Part shown: positions 8,901 to 15,546 of the stretch, piece after piece | Layout: each line of letters opens with the position of its first letter | How positions within the stretch are numbered: position 1 is the first letter of the stretch | From: Deltaproteobacteria bacterium | GTDB lineage: Bacteria; Bdellovibrionota_C; UBA2361; JAAYZI01 | Direction: 5' to 3' | NCBI GenBank assembly: GCA_012514925.1 | Contig: JAAYZI010000293.1 | Span: 1-17,664 of the forward strand | DNA: 17,664 nt | Program-made: the position numbers and the translations under genes | Notes under the pieces: generated by a model | What the model saw: only the letters and a program-made list of their open reading frames with translations | What the model was told of the DNA's origin: nothing | Database searches by the model: none

Positions 8901-9753
8901 GCATCCGCTGCGCTATTCATTTCCAGCAGGCTTTTCAGGGGTTGCCGCCGACTATGGAGTCTGTCTTACCCGCGCCGATAAAAGCCGCATACGCGCCGCC
9001 ATTATCAGAGAACAGGGGATCAACGGAGACCGAGAAATGGCTTTCTCTCTTTTTGCGGCCGGATTTGATGTCTTGGATTTAACCATGACCGACCTGATCA
9101 GCGGCCGAGAAGATCTTAGGCAGTTAAGTTTTATTGTTTTTCCTGGCGGATTTTCCTATAGCGATGTTCTAGGAGCCGGTCGCGGCTGGGCGGCGGCGTT
9201 TGTTCACAACCCCGGCCCGCGGCGGGCTTTGGAGGATTTTTTCGCGCGCGCTGATACGCTTTCCTTAGGGGTGTGTAACGGCTGCCAGACCATGGCTGCG
9301 CTGGAACCGCATTTCAACATGCTCTATCCCGATCATACCGAAAAAGTGAGCCTGAAACGAAACAGCTCCAATAAATTCGAGAGCATTTTTCTAAATGTAG
9401 AGGTCGGCTCGACCCAAAGCGTGCTGCTTCAACCATTACAAGGTAGCCGCCTGGGCGTCTGGGTGGCGCATGGCGAAGGGTGCTTCTCTTTCCCCAGAGC
9501 AGAAGCCGACTATGATATTCCCATCAAGTACTGTGCCAGCTCCTATCCCGCAAACCCTAGTGGCTCTCAATTTAACGCGGCGGCGCTGTGCTCGGCGGAC
9601 GGACGACACCTCCTGATGATGCCGCATCTAGAACGATCTATTTTACCCTTTCAGTGGGGCTACTATCCTGAAAACCGGGAGAAACACGAAGTAACCCCAT
9701 GGATTTTAGCCTTCACCAGCGCTCGCAAATGGATTCAGGAACATGGCAGATAA
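5986..9753 (+). CDS. purL: Phosphoribosylformylglycinamidine synthase, single-chain large form
   Basis: This cytosolic enzyme performs step four of purine synthesis: FGAR + glutamine + ATP to FGAM. From ATG 5986 the protein has 1255 residues, the usual size for the fused form carrying both synthetase and glutaminase. An N-terminal domain is followed by the first AIRS-like half with GRPLSDSEVFGFAQVNSEHCRHKIFNG and the glycine-rich KAETHNYPTSVEPF and GAATGSGGEIRDR segments. A second half has DRSVSGKVVQQQCVGPLQ and PTGKDSLSM. A C-terminal class I glutaminase domain starts near residue 1000. The glutaminase triad is visible: C1097 in GVCNGC, H1214 and E1216 in MPHLER. The start was chosen because the family N-terminus begins there; no clear Shine-Dalgarno precedes it. 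The large form needs no separate PurQ or PurS. Its 3' end overlaps the next gene by 11 bp. Confidence 0.95.
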   Translation: MNTSRECSLLFCAQSDADNLCYYLVESTVFLEQPDICLLSEILQAEHRPEPRIQAAVIGPRRELVSPWSTNATDILKNVGLTGIYRVEQFHPYLEGRTPFDAMVQEIYPEITPDMLSTDLEPAPPQEILDLESYNREAGLALSGEEIEYLQKAAKHLGRPLSDSEVFGFAQVNSEHCRHKIFNGEFVLDGVPQEKSLFALIKETSSRCGHNLVSAYKDNVAFIKGPPMLQFAPASGQSPSLFELQPIESVIALKAETHNYPTSVEPFAGAATGSGGEIRDRIAGGTGSIPLAGTAVYMTAYPRLASNNGSAWTEALPARPWQYQSPEEILIKASDGASDFGNKFGQPLIVGSVLTFEAQTPQALYAYDKCIMLAGGVGFANASHALKRSPKAGDLILILGGDNYRIGMGGGAVSSVKSGEYRREIELDAVQRANAEMQKRVFNVTRALAEDSKNPIILIHDHGAGGHMNCLTELMEESGGIVHINRLPLGDKTLSVREILCNESQERMGLVVAREDLERVQALCVREKAPCYLVGEINNSMKIVFTDPERRPAVDLPIKILLGNSPRTVLKDQSLQDQNLVDCHRAPLFAPRNAAEVLAALSSVLSLEAVACKDWLTNKVDRSVSGKVVQQQCVGPLQLPLANLGVVALDYSSEVGVATAIGHAPAAALLDETAGSLLSLAEALTNIIWAPLKNGLETVSLSANWMWPCKRPGEDVRLYRAVQALSESAIALGIPVPTGKDSLSMTTQYADGLEVRSPGTVIISAVAEVSDIYHCVTPDLKPTFDSVLIYVNLSSQSDNFLGGSALAQTLSTLGDRPPTVEDLPRFKSGLNLIQTLIAEGKILAGHDVSGGGVITSLCEMAFSGDLGINLDLQGAAPAELGAWLFCEKPGVILQVTSEQSLDIQHRFGELKIETFELGQPLPEKRVRLQAGEFSFDEDLSTLRRKWFGTSTQLDALQTAAPLATHRFENFDQHPLRYSFPAGFSGVAADYGVCLTRADKSRIRAAIIREQGINGDREMAFSLFAAGFDVLDLTMTDLISGREDLRQLSFIVFPGGFSYSDVLGAGRGWAAAFVHNPGPRRALEDFFARADTLSLGVCNGCQTMAALEPHFNMLYPDHTEKVSLKRNSSNKFESIFLNVEVGSTQSVLLQPLQGSRLGVWVAHGEGCFSFPRAEADYDIPIKYCASSYPANPSGSQFNAAALCSADGRHLLMMPHLERSILPFQWGYYPENREKHEVTPWILAFTSARKWIQEHGR

Positions 9754-11893
9754 TCAAACCCACAGCACTGCCACGGTGGCGCTAGCGCAAACCGGACGGG
9801 CCCACTTCGAAATGCGTCCCAGCGGCGTGGCCATAGTTTATTTAGGAACCCAGCAAGAAAAAATAGTAACTCTTTCGATGGAAAGGATGGATTCCTTAAA
9901 CGAGATCCTTTCCCAATTAGAGACTCGTCCGCCTGCCGGATTGGTCTTTATGGCATCCGCTCCGGATATGTTCTCGGTTGGAGCCGATATAAGGGCGATG
10001 CAAAAGCTAAAGACGGCTAGCGAAGCTGAGCAGTGCACCCGTACTATTCAAGCGCTATTTAATCGCATCGCCGCCCTACCCTTTTGCACAGTGGCGGCCA
10101 TCAGCGGACCGTGCCTTGGAGGTGCCTGCGAATTGGCGCTATGCTGCCGCTTCCGGATCATTTCAGATCTACCCGCAAGCCAGATTGGACTGCCTGAGAT
10201 CAAGATTGGAATTATTCCAGCCCTCGGCGGAACCCAACGCCTAGTTAGACTGGTAGGAATCCAAGCCGCGCTTGAGATGATACTGCGTAGTAAGATGCTT
10301 GGACCTGTACAGGCCAAGGCTCTAGGCTTGGTAGATGACGTCTTACCGTACGATATGTTGCTGCTCCAAGCCGAGAAAATCGCGCTCAGAAGCGGAGCTA
10401 CCTCAAAAAGACGGATGGGGATGGTTACCTACCTACCGCCCCTGCGTCGACTGGTAATAAATCACGCCAAACGGCAACTGAGCGCCAAAGTCGGCGATTT
10501 TTACCCGGCCCCACAAGCCGCGCTTGAGTGCATGGCTTTAGGGCTGGAGCGTGGCTTGGAGGCGGGTCTGGACCTTGAAGCTCGCAACCTTGGGAAACTT
10601 CTGGTTTCTCCCGTCGCCCGAAATTTAATGCGTCTTTTCTTTATAGCTAATGCTTCAAAAGCCCTCGGTAAAAGCGCATTGCCGAAACTTGAGCGCGTAC
10701 AGGTGCTGGTGGCAGGCGCAGGCAAAGTAGGTGCCACAATCGCCACCACGCTGGCAAAAGCCGGCTGCGGGGTAACCTTGAAGGACCAAAGTGAACAGGC
10801 TTTACGACAGGCACTAGGCCGTATCCGGACAAACGTTTCGGCGCTACCCTATCTTAGCAGCGCGGAGCGTAGCTTCATATTAAACCGCATCGAGACTACC
10901 ACCCGTGAAAGTGTCGGCTTAAGTCAATCGGCATTTTTAATAGATGCCTTACCGGAAGAGCTTGAGCTGAAACAAAGAGTTTTAGACGAGCTTAGCAAAA
11001 TGCTCTACGCGGAAGCTCTGGTGGCGGTAACCGGACCGTCTTTTACCGTTGCCAAAGTGGCGGCTGGGCTTGAGCATCCAGACCGGGTAGTCGGCATGAG
11101 CTTTTTCACCCCCCTCAAAAGGGGCGAAGCGGTTGAAATCGTGCGCGCCTCTAAAACATCGGACCGCACCCTTATTCTGGCAGCGGCGCTGGCCGTCAAG
11201 GCCGGTTGTTACCCGATCATAGTGAATGACGCTCCGGGGTTTTTGCTGATGCGCTGTTTAGCGCCCTACCTGCTTGAGGGCCTGGCGCTGCTTAAACAAG
11301 GGTACGCGCCCCTTGAAATCGATAGTTGCGCGCGCGCCTTCGGCATGGATAGCGGGCCGTTCGAAATTATGGACCGTATCGGCCTGGAACTGACCAGTAA
11401 GATTTTTTCAGCTTTGACCGCGGCCTACGGAGAACGCATGCGTCCCTGCCTGGAATTAAGCCGCCTGATGGATCAAGACTGTCTTGGAAAAAGCACCAGA
11501 CAAGGTTTTTACGAGTACCGCGGGGAGCGGCCTAGGCTCAACTCTCGTGTTCAAAAAATTTTAGGTCTGCCTGGCACGGCCGCACTGACTCCACTTCCCC
11601 AAGATTCGGATCTACGCCTACTGCTGCCGATTATCGGCGAAGCGCTGCGCTGTCTGGATGAGGGCATCGCCGGCCGTCCCGGAAATGAAGCGGCCGAACA
11701 GATCGACCTTGGTTCAATTATCGGCATTGGCTTTCCAGCCTTTCGAGGCGGGGTGCTTTGGTACGCTCAAGGTATGGGCCTTAAGAATCTCCTTAGAGAG
11801 TTCGACAAACGTGAAAAAAGCTTGGGAAAGAGATTCTCAGCACCAGACGGACTTACGCGCCGCATTAACGGCAAACAGAGCTTTTACAGTTGA
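9743..11893 (+). CDS. FadB/FadJ-type enoyl-CoA hydratase/3-hydroxyacyl-CoA dehydrogenase fusion with altered dehydrogenase site
   Basis: This 716-aa protein has the layout of the fatty-acid oxidation alpha subunit: crotonase domain (about 25-205), linker, NAD-binding dehydrogenase domain (about 315-495) and a C-terminal dehydrogenase repeat pair (to about 690, ending in a GFPAFRGG motif). The crotonase half looks active: oxyanion-hole segment FSVGADI (77-83), GGACE with E130, and GLPE with E152. The dehydrogenase half keeps GAGKVG (325-330), D348 and E465. At the position of the family motif GMHFFNP it reads GMSFFTP, so catalytic His is S453 and Asn is T456. The NTS motif becomes TGP (430-432), and the Asn of PGF-x-x-N-R is M503. 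NAD-linked oxidation is therefore doubtful and the protein may work mainly as a hydratase or isomerase. No thiolase partner (FadA/FadI) is nearby. ATG 9743 lies inside the purL end, so translation is probably coupled. Confidence 0.88.
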   Translation: MADNQTHSTATVALAQTGRAHFEMRPSGVAIVYLGTQQEKIVTLSMERMDSLNEILSQLETRPPAGLVFMASAPDMFSVGADIRAMQKLKTASEAEQCTRTIQALFNRIAALPFCTVAAISGPCLGGACELALCCRFRIISDLPASQIGLPEIKIGIIPALGGTQRLVRLVGIQAALEMILRSKMLGPVQAKALGLVDDVLPYDMLLLQAEKIALRSGATSKRRMGMVTYLPPLRRLVINHAKRQLSAKVGDFYPAPQAALECMALGLERGLEAGLDLEARNLGKLLVSPVARNLMRLFFIANASKALGKSALPKLERVQVLVAGAGKVGATIATTLAKAGCGVTLKDQSEQALRQALGRIRTNVSALPYLSSAERSFILNRIETTTRESVGLSQSAFLIDALPEELELKQRVLDELSKMLYAEALVAVTGPSFTVAKVAAGLEHPDRVVGMSFFTPLKRGEAVEIVRASKTSDRTLILAAALAVKAGCYPIIVNDAPGFLLMRCLAPYLLEGLALLKQGYAPLEIDSCARAFGMDSGPFEIMDRIGLELTSKIFSALTAAYGERMRPCLELSRLMDQDCLGKSTRQGFYEYRGERPRLNSRVQKILGLPGTAALTPLPQDSDLRLLLPIIGEALRCLDEGIAGRPGNEAAEQIDLGSIIGIGFPAFRGGVLWYAQGMGLKNLLREFDKREKSLGKRFSAPDGLTRRINGKQSFYS

Positions 11894-11905
11894 CTCGGTT
11901 ATTTC

Positions 11906-12331
11906 TCAGGCCACTTTCTTTGCGTCAAAATGCCACTTGCGCTGCAATCTCTCAAGCGCGCCTCCATAAGCCTGCTCCACCTGGTCGATTACCTGAGCCA
12001 GGGTAAACTGAGCATCTTCGCCGGATAGAGTAGCCGGATTTGGAAGCTGGGCTAAGATACTAAAAGCAATTTCTTTCTCGTGGATTAAATACTTCGCAGA
12101 TTTGGAGATACGTGACGCGAGATCCAGCACCTTAAAGGGATAGCCATGCTCAATCGCCGCACGAAAGCTCGGCGCCAGCTCACGGATGACGGCATGTACC
12201 AGACCTGAAAAGATCTCTCCGGGGTATTTCTCAATGCCATAGCACCATCCCGACATTTCGATCTCGAACACTTCGCCGAATCTATCCCTTACCTGACTGC
12301 TCATACTATCTTGTTCCACGCCCCAGTTCAT
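11906..12331 (-). CDS. Hypothetical protein, mainly helical, unrecognised
   Basis: I do not recognise this 141-aa protein. It has no signal peptide or membrane segment and looks like a small soluble, mostly alpha-helical cytoplasmic protein. Features visible are an aromatic patch SGWCYGIEKYPGEIF (about 27-41), a helical central part with SKSAKYLIHEKEIAF, and a C-terminal helix rich in Gln and Glu (about 110-135). ATG 12331 has an AAAGG site 5 nt upstream; an internal ATG ten codons later is possible. Its stop is 12 bp from the stop of the convergent FadJ-like gene, leaving no room for an ordinary terminator. It lies 81 bp behind the 158-aa gene on the same strand, so the two are probably one transcript. 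Confidence 0.6.
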   Translation of the reverse strand: MNWGVEQDSMSSQVRDRFGEVFEIEMSGWCYGIEKYPGEIFSGLVHAVIRELAPSFRAAIEHGYPFKVLDLASRISKSAKYLIHEKEIAFSILAQLPNPATLSGEDAQFTLAQVIDQVEQAYGGALERLQRKWHFDAKKVA

Positions 12332-12412
12332 ACAACCTTTTTATTTAGACTACTTTTTATTTCGACAACCTTGTCCCAACGAATCCCCTACCCAAATTTT
12401 TTAGGCTCTAAG

Positions 12413-12889
12413 CTAAGCCGCACTCGCATATTGCGGTTCAAACAAATACCCAAGGTGTTCATAAGCACGAGGCTCAAGCCCCGCCTCTTGCATGTCGGCT
12501 AGAATCTTTTCGTTGGCCAGCTGCCGCACTGGATGCTCCTTCCCAAGGAGCATGGAAATGGAGCCTACTCCATTCTGCCAACTCCAGCCGATATCAGCGT
12601 CATTTTTAAAACGCTCATGCAACGTCTCTCCTATCTTATCAAAAGCCTCCTTTCTGATGCCATCTAAACGGATCTGCATGAGTCCCAGCCCAATACCAAG
12701 CTCAGCATCGAGCTGCGAAGGCAATCCACGCACAAAAGCCAAGACGGATTCTTCTGCCGTTGCCGGTTCTGCAGCCAATGCCGGTCCGTTCACCTCTGAC
12801 AAGCCCGTGTCAATTTGAACCGGCTCGATCTTAGCCAATGCTACCGGCTCTCTCGCTCTCCCCAGATTTCCTTCTCTTTGCTTGGTCAT
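12413..12889 (-). CDS. Hypothetical soluble protein, unrecognised
   Basis: I do not recognise this 158-aa protein. The first 45 residues are charged and low in hydrophobics (MTKQREGNLGRAREP, then an Ala/Glu/Pro stretch), which suggests a disordered tail. Residues 48-150 look folded: AFVRGLPSQLDAELGIGLGLMQIRLDGIRKEAF, a helix with GETLHERF, and DIGWSWQNGVGSISMLLG. No signal peptide or membrane span is evident. ATG 12889 has an AGAGGA site 5 nt upstream, a good start. With the 141-aa gene downstream it forms a likely two-gene unit in antisense orientation between the FadJ-like gene and argS. The two proteins show no similarity to each other that I can see. Confidence 0.6.
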   Translation of the reverse strand: MTKQREGNLGRAREPVALAKIEPVQIDTGLSEVNGPALAAEPATAEESVLAFVRGLPSQLDAELGIGLGLMQIRLDGIRKEAFDKIGETLHERFKNDADIGWSWQNGVGSISMLLGKEHPVRQLANEKILADMQEAGLEPRAYEHLGYLFEPQYASAA

Positions 12890-13216
12890 GACATCCTCTT
12901 TGATAACATCGGCGCGGCTACACGCCTAAAATAACGAACCTCTCTACCACTGTTATGGCGTCTAGCGACTTCAGTGTTGCACAAAATCACGCCCAAACGA
13001 TTCTCAGAGTCATGTCCACATTTCCTGACATCCTGCTTCTAAATTATAAGTAGATTAAGCGATTTAAAGAACTTTATTCCACGTAGGGTATACAGGACCA
13101 AAAGTCAGCGCCTTTCCTTCAAAGTAAAGTTCTGTTATTTACTCCTTGATTTAACTGTATAAGTCAGGATTTGATTACACAGACGGCGTCAAGTCTGTGC
13201 TTTCACAAGTTAACCC
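12890..13216. promoter_or_regulatory. 327-bp divergent intergenic region upstream of argS
   Basis: No gene is supported here. A 9-bp perfect inverted repeat AGAACTTTA/TAAAGTTCT lies at 13068-13076 and 13125-13133. A TATAAG -10-like box is at 13158-13163 with a poor -35. A hairpin just before argS is listed separately. No T-box motif (AGGGTGG or similar) and no tRNA fold was found. Confidence 0.35.
13178..13199 (+). promoter_or_regulatory. Stem-loop in the argS leader
   Basis: CACAGAC and GTCTGTG form a perfect 7-bp stem with an 8-nt loop ending 17 nt before the argS ATG. There is no T-run after it, so it is not an intrinsic terminator. It could be a protein or RNA control site, or a 5'-end stabiliser; argS lacks an obvious Shine-Dalgarno, which makes its leader of interest. 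Confidence 0.35.
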
Positions 13217-14944
13217 ATGCACAGAACCATCATCGACACTCTCTCCGCCCTGATTCCCCTGGACCCGGAGGTTATTGCACCCCTGCTTGTACGTCCTAAA
13301 GACATAAAACAAGGCGACTTTGCCCTGCCCTGTTTTGTATTAGCCAAAACTTGGAAACTTTCTCCGGCCGAGTGCGCCAAGAAGCTTGTGGCTGAACTCA
13401 AACCCCCTCCAAGCATTTCGCGCGTTGAGTCCGTCGGCCCCTATCTTAATTTTTTCATTGACCGCAGCACCTATGCCAAAGATGTGCTTACGAAAATTTT
13501 AACTGCCAAACTTAATATCGGCAAAGGCCAGGATAAAAACGAGACAATCGTTCTTGACTACTCGGCCCCGAACATCGCCAAACCCTTCCACGTTGGACAT
13601 CTCCGCACTACTTTAATCGGCAATGCCCTGCACCGCATCTACCGGCATCTGGGTTACACCACTGTGGCAATAAATCATCTTGGGGACTGGGGAACTCAGT
13701 TCGGTTTTGTCTATGCCGGTTGCAATCTCTGGGGTCGCCCCCAAAACGCCACTGTGGATGAGTTAGTGACACTCTACCAGCGCGCCAACAAACTTCGCAA
13801 AGCGCAGGACCAAAATGAGGTGCCCGCAGAGGACACCGGGAAACCCAACGTTAACGAAATAGCTAGAGATTATTTTCGCCGCCTTGAGGCCGGGGAACCC
13901 CAGGCCCGCGAGTTTTGGCAGTGGTGTTTGGACATCTCGCTAGACTACTTCAAGACCATGTATGACCGCATGGGTATCAATTTCGATTACTATCAGGGCG
14001 AATCGTTTTACGAGGACAAGCTTGCCGGAGTTCAAGAGTTGGTGCGTAAAAGCGGCATCCTTGAAGAGTCACGTGGAGCCTTGGGAGTTGATCTTGGAAA
14101 ACCCCTCGGATTTGCACGGATGATCTCGGAAGACGGGCGCTCGCTCTACATTATGCGCGATATCGCAGCCGCAGAGTACCGCTTCCACACTTTTAAACCC
14201 TGTAAAATCCTGTATGTCGTGGGCGCGCCGCAGACCCTGCATTTTCAGCAGTTGGTTGCAATTTTAGCCAAGATGAACCACCCCGCCGCCGAATTGATTG
14301 TGCATATCCCATTCGGAACGGTGCTGGGAGTCAGCACCCGAAATGCTACTGAAAAAGGGCAACTGCTTCTTAAAGATTTACTGGATGATGCTCATGCACG
14401 CGCTCTGAAGGCCTATCACCACGAAGTCAGCAAACGGCCACAAGATCTTGATGATCAGGCTGTGGCTGAAGCCGTAGGCTTAGGAGCAATTCTGTTTAGC
14501 TATTTAAGCCGTAGCAATATCAAAGATTTCAAGTTTGACTGGGATGAGGCCCTAAACTTCCAAGGTGATACTGGTCCATATCTGCAATATGCCTTGGCGC
14601 GCTTACACAGCATCGCCGCTAAAGCAGCTGAGCAGCACATCTGCTATGAAAGTGGCTTTGATACCAACTGGCTGACCGAAGAAGAATATTGGGATATAAT
14701 TTCACAGATCTCCCGCTTTCAAGAAGTTTTAGAAAAAACCGCGGCAGAGTATGAACCCTACTTGCTCGCCAATTATCTTTTGGATTTGGCCAGAGCCTTT
14801 TCGGGACTATACAAAAAAGCGCGCGTGATGGGAGAAGACAACGCTGCTGCGGCGGTTGCGCGCCTGGCGCTCTTTGACGCGCTTAAGTACGTACTGCACA
14901 CAGGTCTAGAATTGCTGGGGATCCCCCCCTTGGAGAGGATGTAA
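13217..14944 (+). CDS. argS: Arginyl-tRNA synthetase
   Basis: This 575-aa class Ia synthetase charges tRNA-Arg with arginine in the cytosol. The N-terminal Add1 domain (about 1-85) has the usual GDFALPCF and GPYLNFFID segments. The catalytic Rossmann fold carries the HIGH signature as HVGH (125-128) within SAPNIAKPFHVGHLR, followed by INHLGDWGTQFG. The KMSK position is the variant loop VSTRNATEKG (from 372), as in many ArgRS that lack a canonical KMSK. The DALR anticodon-binding domain fills the last 120 residues and the protein ends in the family-typical LLGIPPLERM. ATG 13217 fits the conserved N-terminus, although no clear Shine-Dalgarno precedes it. The stop is 2 bp before the thrA start, and the last codons of argS contain the thrA ribosome binding site, so the two are cotranscribed and probably coupled. 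Confidence 0.96.
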   Translation: MHRTIIDTLSALIPLDPEVIAPLLVRPKDIKQGDFALPCFVLAKTWKLSPAECAKKLVAELKPPPSISRVESVGPYLNFFIDRSTYAKDVLTKILTAKLNIGKGQDKNETIVLDYSAPNIAKPFHVGHLRTTLIGNALHRIYRHLGYTTVAINHLGDWGTQFGFVYAGCNLWGRPQNATVDELVTLYQRANKLRKAQDQNEVPAEDTGKPNVNEIARDYFRRLEAGEPQAREFWQWCLDISLDYFKTMYDRMGINFDYYQGESFYEDKLAGVQELVRKSGILEESRGALGVDLGKPLGFARMISEDGRSLYIMRDIAAAEYRFHTFKPCKILYVVGAPQTLHFQQLVAILAKMNHPAAELIVHIPFGTVLGVSTRNATEKGQLLLKDLLDDAHARALKAYHHEVSKRPQDLDDQAVAEAVGLGAILFSYLSRSNIKDFKFDWDEALNFQGDTGPYLQYALARLHSIAAKAAEQHICYESGFDTNWLTEEEYWDIISQISRFQEVLEKTAAEYEPYLLANYLLDLARAFSGLYKKARVMGEDNAAAAVARLALFDALKYVLHTGLELLGIPPLERM

Positions 14945-14946
14945 GC

Positions 14947-15447
14947 ATGAAGATACTCAAGTTCGGCGGCACTTCGCTGGGATCGGTCGATCATATCCAT
15001 CGTGTCATAAAGATTATTTTAGAAGCCAAACAACAACACACCCAGATGGCGGTATGTGTTTCCGCCTTTGCGGGCGTAACAGACCAGCTGATTGACCTTT
15101 CCCGCCAGGCGGCCGACGGCGACGAGAGCTACAAAGAGGCGCTCAAAGCCATGCAGACCCGGCACCTCGAAACCTTGCGCAGCTTGGTACCGGCAGCCGA
15201 GCAAAGCCCACTGCTGGTCAAACTTAAGGTCTGGTTCAATAATCTTGAAGACGTGCTGCACGGGGTATTTTTGGTAGGGGAGTGTTCTTTGCGCTGCCTG
15301 GACTACGTTATGAGCTTCGGAGAATTGTTTTCAGCATGCATCTTAAGCGAAGCGCTGCGGGCAGCCGGTTTGGAAGCCGAGTTTTTGGATGCAAGAGAGG
15401 TACTCGTAAGTGACCAGCACTTCGGCACGGGGCATGTAGATTTCTAA
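14947..15447 (+). CDS. thrA: N-terminal aspartokinase fragment of ThrA, ending at the in-frame TAA
   Basis: These 166 residues hold the start of the amino-acid kinase fold. KFGGTS (5-10) is the nucleotide/aspartate-binding motif, VCVSAFAGVTDQL the following conserved segment, and MSFGELFSA the second substrate loop. It stops at GTGHVDF, before the GRGGSDY phosphate-binding segment. Alone it could not form a complete kinase active site. It would only work if joined by readthrough or complemented by the downstream polypeptide. Confidence 0.7.
   Translation: MKILKFGGTSLGSVDHIHRVIKIILEAKQQHTQMAVCVSAFAGVTDQLIDLSRQAADGDESYKEALKAMQTRHLETLRSLVPAAEQSPLLVKLKVWFNNLEDVLHGVFLVGECSLRCLDYVMSFGELFSACILSEALRAAGLEAEFLDAREVLVSDQHFGTGHVDF
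15445..15447 (+). other. In-frame TAA inside thrA
   Basis: The codon follows GAT TTC and precedes CGC ACC AAT. Both flanks translate to conserved aspartokinase sequence in the same frame, so no frameshift is involved. TAA serves as the normal stop of purL, argS and the 218-aa gene in this window, which argues against a reassigned code. Confidence 0.9.
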
Positions 15448-15546
15448 CGCACCAATCATAACATCGTAACCTACTGCGCCGAAAGGCAGGCACTACAAAT
15501 AATCACAGGCTTTATTGCGACCACCACTGGGGGCGAAACGATCACC

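Noticed and set aside
12492..12818. 108-codon plus-strand ORF opposite the 158-aa gene
   Set aside because: It is antisense to a frame with a better ribosome binding site and more protein-like composition, and its translation is rich in Ser, Cys and Pro, as expected for a shadow frame.
12890..13216. T-box riboswitch or tRNA gene upstream of argS
   Set aside because: No AGGGTGG-type T-box sequence, no specifier-loop arrangement and no GTTCRA-type T-loop or CCA-ending acceptor was found.
15445..15447. TAA reassigned to a sense codon in this organism
   Set aside because: TAA ends purL, argS, the 218-aa gene and thrA itself at family-typical C-termini, so the standard stop meaning holds.
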